From: Cyclaneusma minus
Lineage: Eukaryota > Ascomycota > Leotiomycetes > Marthamycetales > Marthamycetaceae
DNA: 64,000 bases
Reading direction: 5' to 3'
Assembly (NCBI GenBank): GCA_037179335.1
Contig: JAKZHN010000011.1
Span: 1,208,428 to 1,272,427 of the forward strand
Below, piece by piece: positions 44,731 to 55,691 of the stretch (within the stretch, counting starts at the first letter, position 1; each line of letters opens with the position of its first letter). Under the pieces are notes generated by a model. It had not been told where the DNA came from and did no database searches. It was given only the letters and a program-made list of their open reading frames with translations. The position numbers were made by a program, and so were the translations under genes.

Positions 44731-46440
44731 GGGAGGCAGGCGGTCGTTCTGGCGGCTAAAGTGGCGAGCTCCTAGGGTAATCTTTTTGCGCGAGCCTTCC
44801 TCTCTTCAAGGTCGAGGGGCCATTTCTTGTCGTCGTTCATGTTTTCCATAGAGCATGGAGTGGCTGTGTAGTATTGGTACTCATTTCATACCTTGCTCTT
44901 GGAGACGAAGAGGAATTTTGACCCTTGTCAGAGAGCTGGAACTTCGTCCCAAACTCGAACTTGATGCTATTTGCTCCAATAGCCTCGCAACCCTTTCTTC
45001 ACCTCCACAATGGCATCAAGATTGCTGTGAATCACATCATAGCCCTTATGGTCTCGCCTGAATTCTATAAAACAGAGCTCCATGGCTCCATCCTCTCCCC
45101 TCTCCCTCTTCGCCCGAGATGGACGGAGTAGAGTTCTCCTACATCGGAAGTGAGTGAAGGGAAGTTACCTCGTCCAAGAACGCGTTCTTCTCCTGCTGCC
45201 CAGAAAGTTTTACAATCCCAGGGTGAGTCTTTACTCCGGACTCTCTTTCTCGCACCCAGGCAAACCTATCGTGAAGATGGTCTTGCACAGCTCCACCTTT
45301 TATGGCGTCAGGAGCTGGTTGTTGTTGACTTTTCCTTGACCAAGATTTAGGCGCAACTGCAAGTCCTGGAATCGGCTACACGACGTGCCTCTGTTTCTTT
45401 TGTAGAGGTATTAGGGGTCCGTTGACAGTGCCGTTCACGAGCACCTTTTTTGAAGTCTCGCTTGCAGAGAAGATCGTTTTGCTTCTTTGGGCGACGCTGA
45501 GATCTTGCACTTTAAAGGCTGCATGGAGGACCGGACTTGATATTTAGATCGGCGAGGATGATATTGGTGAGAGACAAGTGTGCTCGCTACGTTTTCTTCA
45601 ACCTAATATGGTCCCAATGTTATGGAGAAGCGAGACCCAGGGGCATACAACAGAGTTCAAATTTTCCATCCTCTCCCCTCTCTGCCCATCACGTTCGAAA
45701 AGGCAAAGCAGAAGCTTCACGACTCTCGTCGCTTGCCAGGCTGATAAAAAGGTCAAACACAGCATCGTATCGACATTGCAATGAAACACTTGGTTTTCGG
45801 ATATACTCGAAACACAATCAATCTGATAATCCTCTATTAGAAGCGGGGATTGCCCGAACCACTCCCAGTTCCCTCAATTCTTCTCCTGCCGAAGACGAAG
45901 CGCCGAGTAATCCTTTCCCCGAGGACCATTAGAATTGGTTTTTTTCACAGACATGACCCGTCATCAGATTGAAGGGGAAAAAAAAACCGAAAACTTGCTT
46001 ATCTTTGTTTCCCAAACTGCGACCTTCATTCAGTCAATGATCAGCGGGTCAATTCCTATCGAGCTTCTTAACACCTGATGGCCTTCTCGACCGCTGCTTG
46101 GCCTCTCGTACTATCGTCGCGGTTTGCTACCTAACTTGCCCACATCGAGTGTATAGAAGACTTCTCAATCAGGCGTAGCTCAAACCACTAGCAGAGGAGT
46201 ATGACTATTCCGGCCTTACGTTAGAGCAATGATGTAGCGGGGCTTTCCACTAGCCTTTTGTTTTACCTTTGTCTTGTCCAAAGGTGTCACTACGTTCAGC
46301 TGCCCCTCGAACTTCATGTGCTTGAAGCAGTTATAGACATATTGGGTGACACTCGTCATTTTCTGTCAAGACGGCGTTCTGGAACTGCTGTTTTGCACAG
46401 TAGCTCGTCAAAGATAGACCCCTCCCAAAGAGATGTGAAG
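44731..46440. other. Gene-poor stretch with promoter-like repeats
   Basis: No supported gene. A TATA-like TTCTATAAAACAGAGC near 45063 is followed by a CT-rich tract and an ATG at 45119 that opens only 12 codons before a stop (GTGAGT follows the tenth). Similar promoter-like strings recur later in the block. Confidence 0.45.
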
Positions 46441-47485
46441 CTAGGGCCTTTTTGAGTTTGCTGTCGAAGAGGCCGAGAATGTGTAAGAGGGTCGGGACTC
46501 GGCTTGCGCATTCATCTTTAGCCAAGCCATTTCGCAAGTCGGCAGAGGCATGCGCTCAATCGCTGGGAGTGGCTTAACATTTATGCCACACAGCTTGCTG
46601 GGGGGTATTGCGTAGGTCATGTACTGGTTACTCTGCTGCGGGCGTACCATACGGCTGCTTGTTTCTGTTCCAGACAGATCTGAAGGTCTGACAAAACAAA
46701 CAATGGACAAGGATAGCGACCTGTCGGATTGCTAGATCATCTCGCTCTTCATCTTCTCTCGAGATTCACCCATGCCGATCACCATGTAGCTCAAGACGAG
46801 AACGTGTCTTGGACCAAACCACGGGAGGGTTAATCTGTGAACTTGTTGTAGGTAATGGCTCGTACAACGCTCTCGCCAAACGCTCTCGCCAAACGCTCTC
46901 GCAAATCCTGAAATAGTCCTCCTCATTAGCTCCGAAAACTTGACAATGTCCAGGACATCTTTCTTCATTGTAGATAGCTCTGGAATAATCAGAGGAGTCG
47001 TAGCAGAGCTCATGGGGTTATAGTCCATGTAGCGGCCGAAGAGGAAATTGAACTCGTTGAAAGCGACTGGGTTCTGGTTCTTGGAGGCTCGGGGTGTCTT
47101 TGCGTTAAAGGCTGTACGCTGGATCTGAATCTGAACGGTGGGTGGGAGCCAGCCAATGACGTAAACTGCGTAGGAGTCGCGGTTGATCTTGGGGGTCCAC
47201 CCGAACTTGCTTGTGTCTGGGGTAGTGGGAGTTGGACTTACTGTCCCACGCAAAGATTACCTACCTGTTGCCAAGTGCCAAGTCAATTGCTGCTACTAGT
47301 TGGGGTGTGAAGAAGCATGCCGTTTCTGTGAATTTCGAGCTCATATTCACAGTGGGCAAGCGGGAGAGGTGAAGAAAGACTGGAGATTGCTGATTGTCCA
47401 CTCTCTTTAGATTACTTCTCTTGTGATTCGCCTCACCTGTGATTGATCTCCGATGCTGACTTTTGAAACGACCTTTGTGAATCAC
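46441..47485 (-). pseudogene. Broken gene relic on the minus strand
   Basis: Three protein-like pieces lie in order on the minus strand: one starting near 47343 (MSSKFTETACFFTPQLVAAI), one at 47253-46732 (FGWTPKINRDSYAVYVIGWL), and one at 46710-46441 (YMTYAIPPSKLCGINVKP). No splice pattern I tried joins them in frame. The middle piece contains a 13-bp unit present three times (46867-46905), which by itself shifts the frame. I infer a decayed gene of unknown family. Confidence 0.45.
46867..46905. repeat. Three tandem copies of a 13-mer
   Basis: ACGCTCTCGCCAA occurs three times head to tail, the last copy with one change. Since 13 is not a multiple of three, each copy shifts the frame of the relic around it. 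Confidence 0.92.
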
Positions 47486-47677
47486 TCAAAGCACGCCAAT
47501 TCCGCAGAATTCTTGAGACTGTCACTGTTCCCAAGGATTTGACGATCCCAACAGTGGACTCATGACCGATCCCGGGATGGCTCCATACTGTTCGACAACA
47601 GTCCATCGGAGCTGAACAACGTCACCAAGGGGAGTACGGGGTCGAGCTGTTGTAGTTAAAGGTAGATAACACGCTGC

Positions 47678-48023
47678 TCATTGACGCCGGGGAACGGACA
47701 TTCTTCTCTTCTCCTTGGTATTCACATTGGGCATCTGAACCTGGACAATCTCATCGAGATCGTCGTCTTGTGCAATGTGCCAGGGAGAGCGGATAGGTGA
47801 CTTAAGCTCCTTCTCAGGGCCTTGTTCTTCTTTATGGTCCTCGATAGAAACGACCGGGAACTGGCGCACGAGCTTGTTCAGGTCGTACTGAAGCTTTTCC
47901 ACTTGTTTCTTGGCGTACAGGCGGCCCAGGGTTTTGATGTTGACCTTAGTGGAAGTGAACTGCTGGTCATTGGGGGCACCAAGGGACGAGGTATCGCCAT
48001 CGCGGAAATTGTGGCCCTACAAC
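47678..48023 (-). pseudogene. Gene fragment, family not recognised
   Basis: An open minus frame of about 115 codons lies after a stop and begins without an obvious ATG (GHNFRDGDTSSLGAP). It has a charged, helical composition (LGRLYAKKQVEKLQYDLNKL, then HKEEQGPEKELKSP). It looks like the 3' part of a real protein. No domain is recognised. Confidence 0.4.
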
Positions 48024-48485
48024 ATTGGAGGGAGGAATTTTCAGTTATGTCGCTTGGCAGTGGTAACTCAGCCGCGGAGAGGATGGTGGGGATTTGAACC
48101 TTGTTGCGATTTTTCAGGTGTCAGGCCTTCTTGCGTGGTTGCGTCAAGCCACTTTTGAGGTCGGGCTCCGAGTCCATGTAGAGGTCCAGGAAGATCGTTT
48201 AGTTGAAAGTGACCGTTGAGGCCCGGTGCGTCTGTGTGTCATGGGCTGTACATTCTCTGTGGACAATCGGTGGAAGTTTGCCGTCCCTTTTGTTGCGCAC
48301 CATCAGCGGAACAGCCACATAGGTAGCCGAGATTGGCGAGAGAGCTTAATTGAAGTCACTAATTGTCAGCCTGCCATATCAGGCAGCAGCACTAGCTCCT
48401 TTGTTAGCGCCGTCTCTCCAGTTCCATCAGAGCTGGCCTTAGCTAGACCTTCCCAATGTCAAGCACCTACGTCCCTCAACACTAA

Positions 48486-48905
48486 TTGGTCTGCTACTTG
48501 AGACTCTTCATAGCTGCCTTGCGAGACTCCCCTCCCGTCAACACAGCCGACTCTGTCTTCGAAGTCTTCAAGGATCGTTACAAGGATCTCTATGGTCACG
48601 CCTGCATCTGCCATGTCCAGGTCGTCGCAGCATGGAATTTCCTAGAAGGACCGCACTTCAATATTGAAGCTCATGGATTGCACTGTCCGCAAGAATGTCG
48701 CCGAGGAACATCACCAGCAAGAGGGTCAGGAGCGAATCGAGCGTCGGGAGAAGAGGAAGCCATAGTTGGAACTGCCAGAGCTTGGATAGCTGGAGCAACG
48801 TGACGTTGGGTTTGAGCATGATTCAAGACGGGCTCGGCAAACACTTGAGTGAGCGGTCGACTATCAACCCTAACCCTAACCCTGACGCTTCGAAAGCATG
48901 TTAGC
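48486..48905 (+). pseudogene. Gene fragment with a TTAGGG-like tract at its end
   Basis: One frame gives a protein-like piece (DSPPVNTADSVFEVFKDRY), and another continues MDCTVRKNVAEEHHQQ followed by several stops. The pattern suggests a frameshifted relic. The end contains the CCCTAA repeats described separately. Confidence 0.35.
48866..48883. repeat. Interstitial telomere-like tract, three AACCCT units
   Basis: Eighteen bases of perfect AACCCT repeats (the TTAGGG telomere repeat of most filamentous fungi, on the complement). No telomere end is present; the sequence continues for 15 kb. Confidence 0.85.
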
Positions 48906-50457
48906 CACTAGAGCTTCCAGCCTTCATCATAGACGTCCTTGTCGTCCAATATCACAATAGGCTCATGAGAATTCTTAGCAGAGACCTTCGTAAAGTACCT
49001 CATCTCGACGTCGCCTATCCTATCGGGCCAGAGGTTTGCTAGGTTCAGATTTATTTGTCAACTCGGCCTATTTTTTATCATTTCATATTCTTATCACTGT
49101 AAAGCAGCTACCCTGGTATGAGAATCTTGATAATACACAAATACTTCAGTGCTTTCATGTTCAAAGTTCACGATTTGCCAATATGGAGAAGGGACTGGAC
49201 CGCGACCAGCCAATTTCTCCCATGACCAATTTATTTGTTTTTCAACATGGACTCCCATACCAACTGATGGCTGCGTTGTGAAACTGCACCTTGTTTAGCC
49301 CATGGTTCTCTTCAGAAGACCTCCTTGGTATTTGGTTCCCGTTGGCTCATGCTGTGGCTTGAGAGAAGAAAGGGGAAAGGGAAAAAGGACGGCCGAGGAG
49401 ATTGTGTTGTAGACAATTGTTGTGCCGCTAGCGTTGTCGGCTAATGAGGCGACTTGGTGGAGCTGCGGGAGTGTGAAGTTAGAAGAGAGGCTGAAGCTTG
49501 GCATATGAAGCTGCAAAGAGTAGATTGCTTCACTAGGTACCAGATGAAGACAACAACCCTACAATCTCTCCTTCTTTCTATCTCTCCGCACGGTACCAAC
49601 TTGACTGGAGCCAATCACGGGTGATGCCTACTATACTGGTGTTATCTTTGTAAGCCCTTGCGCTATTCTATCAGGAAAAATGATCACCAAAGATAAATTA
49701 TCTTGTTCCCTGGCGGAAGTCTACAGTCTAGGGACTACGAGCCGACAGAGACTTAGGCACAAAGGGCCTTCTTCTTTTTGCATTGGAAGGAATTTTCCAC
49801 ATTGACAGGAAGCTTCACACCCGGCAAACGGATAGCAGCATCAGAAGCATATTCCCCAAAAATGAAACTTAAAGCCGGCTACACCCTGAAACTGAATGTC
49901 TGTCCAACTAAGACCGTCTCCTACTTAAATGATAAGTCAGTTTCTGATTTTTTCTTATTTTGCACAAAATCCGCCGCTTACTAGTAAGTCGTGCAATACA
50001 CTTGAATGTCTAACAATGGCCACCTCTCCTCTTAGTTTTGTCGGTTCCTTGTCGCTCTCCTCTACCAGTTGTCGCAGCAGCGCTTTGGTGAAAGAAAAAG
50101 AGAAAGACAACGAAGAAGGTAAGCTCTGTCTTGTAGTTAACTGCCAAGCCAATAGCGCCGTCGGGTAGAGGCCGCTTGGGAGACTAGCAATATTAGCAAA
50201 GGTCATGTTGCGGATAAAAGAGAGCCGCCCTCGCCCCTATCTCTCTTCCTTTCCACCAAACAAACTCCCGTCAAAAATGAATTACCGTGCAGCACCGCCG
50301 GCGGAAGTCTGAAAATTATGACACAACAGCCCTTTTGCGATACTGTTCGTAAGCCAAACAACGCATTGCCCTGTAAAAGAAATCCAGGAGCGTCATGATA
50401 CCTGAGCCAGGAACTTAATTGATCGGAGTCTGTCTGGTGAGTGGTGAAAAGCGTTCT

Positions 50458-50532
50458 CAGACTCGTCCTTCTCAGACTCCTCCTTCTCAGACTCGTCTTT
50501 CTCAGGCTCGTCTTTCTCAGGCTCGTCCTTCT
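50458..50532. repeat. Five tandem copies of a 15-mer
   Basis: The unit CAGACTCGTCCTTCT recurs five times with few changes. On the minus strand it would encode repeats of E-K-D-E-P/S. It lies within the 0.5-0.6 kb array. Confidence 0.9.
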
Positions 50533-51856
50533 CCTCTGTGCAGAAGGAGAGAAAGAAGGCAAAGCATCTCTTTTGTAGGTAGATAATTGTCGCCCCGCCA
50601 GCGTCATCATGTAAGCGAAGCAATTCGGTTGAGCTCGGGAGTCAAGGAGGCGGGCGAGGTCGCTTGAAGAGTACTAGCGAAGTGGCACAAGGTCCATGTC
50701 CAGCTTAAAAGAGAGCCATCCCGCCGTTCTCCCTCTTTCCCTCTCCGCACCAGCTTCGCACGCAGTCCAACTTTGAAGCTCCTGCTGCGCCTGTGTCAAA
50801 GATGAATTACCGTGCAGCGCCCTCGGCAGAAGTCAGAGGACGATGAGCCGGCAGAGGATTAGACTCATCTCGAGCCTGAGGAACTCGGTCAGCAGAAGAC
50901 ACGACCAGAGACTACGTCATGAAAATTTCTGGTAAGAGCTTCGTGGTACCTAATTCCTGTTGGCGGTATGCAGGGTAGGCATACCTCTTGAACAACAATG
51001 GTCAAAGACGTGTCTGGCCTGGCATGTTGAGGGGCAAGTGTGACGACACGTGAAAGTGGTCAACGAAGGTAGTGGTGAGCTTGAGGTCGTCAAACAGAGG
51101 CCACGGGACTTCGTTCCTTGTGACAACAAGTGAAAGCGATAATTTTCTGGGAGGAAGAAGGAAAGGAAAAAAGGTGGCCAAGAGGTTTGCTTTGTACAAT
51201 CATAGTGCCGCTAACTTCGTTAGTGTTGTTGGCGTCGTCGGCTAGGTGACGCGATTCGGTAGGGCTTGGGGAGTGTGAGGTTAGTAGGGGGAGAGGCTAA
51301 GGCCAGGGCTGTTAAGCGGCGAGGGGTCCATCATTTTTTGGATAAATGAGAATCAGTCCCTGTTCTCTCTCTTTTCTCTCTATCACAACATCTCTTGTCA
51401 AAGATGAATTACCACCTCCCCGGCGACAGAGAGAACGGCGCTCAGAATGGAATTTGGAGGTGCTGAGCGCACGGGTCGACAAATGTTCTGACAGCGACTG
51501 TCCTGGCAACGACGACTAAATCGATTCGGTGCCATGGTGCCAGCAAAGATAGAGGCAGAATTGTCGCTGAAGAACAGCTTGTGTGACTGCGGATACGGCG
51601 TGTTGTTGCAAATTGTCTCGGAAGGATTGTAAAGCCAGATCACATCGATTTTTCGTCTCTTCCGTTTATGGGACGACATTCCTCTAAGACGTAGGCATAC
51701 CAGATCTCGATACCTTTGTCCGAAAAACAAGATACAGAGCAGACAAGAAGAAGGGGATAGTGGAGACAGAAGTTAGCGCCTTCGGGTAGGCGAAGCGATT
51801 TGGTTCAGCTCGGGCTACCCAGAGTATACCTCTGAGATAAAATAGAACCGAGCCAT

Positions 51857-51884
51857 ACTCTCTCTCTCTCTCTCTCTTTCTCTT
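51857..51884. repeat. CT microsatellite
   Basis: A run of CT dinucleotides in the pyrimidine-rich part of one array unit. Confidence 0.85.
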
Positions 51885-51994
51885 TATCCGCAAGCCTCTG
51901 GTGTCAAAGATGAATTAACACCTCCGCGACGGAAGTCTGAGGACTAGGAGCCGGCGACGGCAAGGATGGCTCAGAAGCCACAGCAGCTGGAGCC

Positions 51995-52135
51995 TGGAGG
52001 ATCAGCATAGAGACCGGTAGGTGGGACAGGGTGGCCTTCAGAGAGGTTCAGGTTGGGCATGCCGCCCATGCCGCCATGCTGTTAGGACAGGGGCTGCCGC
52101 TGGCACCGAAGTGAAACATGGGTGCTGGCACGGGT
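51995..52135 (-). repeat. Inverted copy of the 55.38 kb segment
   Basis: On the minus strand this reads GCACACCCGT, then ATGTTTCACTTCGGTGCCA, GGCGGCATGCCCAA, CTGAACCTCTC and CCTACCGGTCT, in the same order as the plus strand at 55372-55510. Small indels break the frame here. Confidence 0.85.
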
Positions 52136-52440
52136 GTGCTGTTGGCTTTGGGAGCCGGCGAGCCTTGCCGAGAACTGATCAGAGTGTTCTCGTTATTCGT
52201 GTCATAACAGAGAAGATGTCGAGGTCTCTCCTTGTTCGGCGTAGATATCTTGCCGTTGCCATTAGCATTAGCTGATGAACAGGATACTTTGCTTCCACAA
52301 AGGCAGAAGCAAGGATGCTGAGAACTGAAAGGGCTGTTTAATGTTCCGTGATTTGGAGAGAAGGAGAGGAATAGGATTGATCGGACGACTTAAATAGATC
52401 TTCTGAGACCTCCGCTAGAGCGGCGGGATAGGATGGGATA

Positions 52441-52480
52441 GAGGCGAGGTGAGCCGAGGTGAGCCGAGGTGAGCCGAGAT
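52441..52480. repeat. Four tandem copies of a 10-mer
   Basis: GAGCCGAGGT occurs four times head to tail, the first and last copies with one change each. Confidence 0.9.
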
Positions 52481-55391
52481 TTAAAGGGGAGATTGTTTGC
52501 TAGGCAAATAGTTCTGGGCGCGGGGTTGACGACTGTTCCGACAACAACGACCGATTTGATTTGTCGCCACTGTACCGGTGAAAGAAGAGACAAAGGCACA
52601 GGCAGAGCGGACGAGAAAGAGAACGTAGCGGATACAGAGCTTGCTCCCACAAGCAGCTGTTCGTCGATAAAATTGTCAGTCTGGTGCAGTGTGATGTCGT
52701 CGGAGGAAGCAAAGTGAACGATTATGACTGGGATTGCGGTTGCTCTGTGAGCGTCGCAGGGAGAGCGCTGCGGGTTGGTTGTGGAAGCAGAAGACCCTGG
52801 TGTCGCATCCCAAGCACCAAGGAGCGACGTGCCTTTGTAAATGTATACCTGCCACTCGGTGTCTTGCATGTGGCTGGAGTTCGCCGTGTGGTCAGAGTCT
52901 GCTCGAGTCGATGAGTTCAGACCGCTGCTAGGAAGTAACAGGAGATAAAGAAGCAGGTGGAGGGTGTCAAAGCGCTCACTCTTGTAGAAGAATTTTGTGT
53001 CGGTAGCGCCTCAGGGTAGGCGAGGTGGTTTGGTGGAGCTCAGAGAGTATGAGGTTCGGGGAGCGCAATTGTGAAGCTACGTCTGAGGGAGCGTTTCGAG
53101 GAGATTCACATCGTGTTCAAGAGCTAGTCGCAAGAAGTATTGGTAAAGTTTCTCTACTAATGCAGGAGTCAGAAGGCCAGAGATGCAGTCACCCATGTTT
53201 GTTGGCTCTTGATACGTGATGGAGCGCAGAGTTGGCGAATTGGGTCTCAAACCAGAGCCGTGTTGGTCATATGCCTCTCAACACCCGCATCGCTCAGTCT
53301 TGAAAGAGCCCACACATTGTTGTCCGCTCCAGCAACATCCGGTAGTCTTGGGCGCCTTTTCTTTCAATTTCCTGTCGATGCATTTGTCTTTGCTAAAGGC
53401 AATCAAGCTCCATCTCAGGAATCGGCAATGAGGTCGAGAACACGCATTCGTGAAGGTTTGGGAGAGAAGAAGAGAATTCTGTCCAAGAGTCTGCTTTTAT
53501 GGAAGTAAACGAAGTCTCAAGAAGCCAGGTACACGAGTGAATAAGCAGGCTTAGCTCTGGCGCTAACTGAATAGGTAGCGTCGACACGTTGCCGCTTCTT
53601 CACTACCTCGTCGTCGGCTAGTCTATAAAACTACAAGTAGGCCCTTCTCCCAAAACTTTGTCTGAAAGCCCATACCTCAAGGCGCGAGCCCCCAGCCCTT
53701 TTCAGTTGTAGATGGATATACTAGTGTTGGTTTAGGACTTGCCCACCGTTCTTCCGGCGCATGATTTCCTACCAGTTCATTGGGTACATTGATCGAAATC
53801 GCACCAGACTTCTTGGCAACGACGTCGTGCTTTGGATGCCTTCCCTTCCGATGAGTTCAGAAAGGCGACCGACAAAGACGTGCGTGTCAACAAAGATGGG
53901 GAAGTTTGCTGGCCTTAGATGGAGAAGGGCAAAGTGTCTTTATGTACCTGGACGATTGCAGATTTCGCTTAATCGTCTCGGCTATGAGTTATCCTCTCCT
54001 GGTCTCGCTACACTGATGTGAATCAGAATGCCTGGGAAGTTTGCAACATGAAGATGGGCAGTAGCGAGCATGCCGTAGCGAGTATGCCCCTTCGCAAGAT
54101 CACAGCTCGCTTAGTTAGCCACTGGCTTTTTCTACCATAAAAGCAGGCAGGTCCTCAGTGCTCCCAATTCCTCAGCACAAGGTCGATCTTGCGGAAACTT
54201 GACTACTACCAGGCCGAAGAGCAGCTACCACCTTTTTTGTCGATTGGAAGATTGAGTGCAGTCTTTTTCCTTGTCAATAGCAAACAGGGTAGGTACGGGA
54301 GCTCAGCTCTCGCCAAACGATTTCAGGATAACAGGGTGTGCTGCTGCTAAGACTTCTGGGATAGACCGTGTGAACAAGCAGCACAAAACATTGGCCGTGG
54401 TCCATGTGCCAGGGGAGACTCAGCGGCCAAAAGATATTGCGTTGTTGGTAGGTATTACTTACCTCTCTATTCACCCGATGGCCCCGATTCACTTCGCTTT
54501 ACCTTAGCGAAGAGCCACTAAATCTGCGCTAGCGAACTGCCAGCCATAAATTAACTCGGTCGCCCACACACATCAATTCTTCTCCCTTCCCTTCGTGCTC
54601 TTTTACCCAGGCTGGGATTATACTCGAGGCTGGGCGTTTCTTCAGGGGCGGGGAAATAAACGCGCGTCCTTCTTCTTTAAGTATCGGAAGTCCTTCGTCG
54701 CGACTCACATCACTTTGATACTCTCTCGTCTACCCGAAGGATGTCACACTCAAGAGACTTCAGAAAGCTCGCAGCAAAGAGCGCAAGATAGATTCTTAGA
54801 AGAGGAGGATGGACGCAGCAGTTGTGGTTACCGCTGGTGTAATGGAAGTGGAATTCGAGGCTGGGCGAGGCTGGAGAGAATCGAAGAAGTTAGCAGGGAT
54901 TCGAGAAGGCGGATAAGTTGTGTGAACGCCTTTCGGGCTTGAGATGTCTGCCGCGGTGAGAGAAGAAGTGAGAATCGTGAAGCTAGTCGGAGCTTGGAGA
55001 CAGAAACAGCAGGTGCGGGTCAGGCTCACGACAGTGAGTTCGGTCCTCGTTCCCTCTTCCTTCCCGACCGCAGGAGGTGGCATTTTCTTCGCCCTTCTTC
55101 TTCTCCTTCTCGGCCTTGCGCTTTGAGGGGCCTGGTTCTGGTTGGAAAAGGAAACAAAGCTACCTGTTTTATGCTAGAGCGGAGACCTACAGGTTTGCTA
55201 AGCGAGCTGGGAAGCGAATGCATCCCTTACTTAGCTCGCTTGAGTAGACTGCCAATCAGGCGAGTAGCGACAGCACGCGTCACTTCGCTTAGCTAGCTCT
55301 CTGCTATAAAGCAGATCGAGCTCCTCGCCTACTTCATCTTCTCACATCTCCACCGGCTCCCGAAGCTAACTGCACACCCGTCCCGACACCT
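52481..55391. other. Gene-poor stretch
   Basis: No gene is supported. Promoter-like strings recur (for example CTATAAAACTAC near 53633 and CTGCTATAAAGCAGA near 55300), each followed by pyrimidine-rich DNA. Short frames exist but none has domain character. Confidence 0.45.
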
Positions 55392-55691
55392 ATGTTTCAC
55401 TTCGGTGCCAATGGCAGCCTCGGTCCTAACGGCATGGGCGGCATGCCCAAACTGAACCTCTCCGGAGGCCATCCAGTGTCCCAGTCCCACCTACCGGTCT
55501 TTATGCCGATGCAAATATCCGATCTGCATGAACTGTCACTGCCTCGCAACCCACAACTTGGATCAGAATTCTCCAAGCCCCTCAAAATGGCAGAAGAAAA
55601 CTCCCAGCCACGTACATATGGTTTGCAACTTCCCGGTCTCCAAACTAGGTGGCAAGCATATGCCAACAACTATGTATTTGCAGCATCCTAG
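55392..55691 (+). CDS. Small hypothetical protein, 99 aa, repeat family member
   Basis: An intact 99-codon frame begins MFHFGANGSLGPNGMGGMP. It is preceded by a TATA-like CTATAAAGC about 80-90 bp upstream and a CT-rich leader, so it may be transcribed. A frame-broken relative is at 51995-52135 in the other orientation. No known domain; it could also be the first exon of a longer, decayed gene. Confidence 0.4.
   Translation: MFHFGANGSLGPNGMGGMPKLNLSGGHPVSQSHLPVFMPMQISDLHELSLPRNPQLGSEFSKPLKMAEENSQPRTYGLQLPGLQTRWQAYANNYVFAAS

Larger units (their letters stand above)
49330..51960. repeat. Degenerate tandem array of 0.5-0.6 kb units
   Basis: The units share, in order: a purine-rich stretch (AAGAAGG/GGGAAAAAGG-like), a string related to TAGCGCC-TCGGGTAGGCGA, a TATA-like ATAAAA-GAGAGCC, a CT-rich tract, then TCAAAGATGAATTACC and GGCGGAAGTCTGAGGA. 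The ATG or its equivalent falls near 49692, 50277, 50802, 51404 and 51910, a spacing of 506-602 bp. A further related front end is at about 53005. Each unit thus resembles promoter, leader and start codon of a decayed gene copy. Confidence 0.65.

Noticed and set aside
50458..50532. CRISPR-like array
   Set aside because: The 15-mers are contiguous with no spacers and the organism is a eukaryote.
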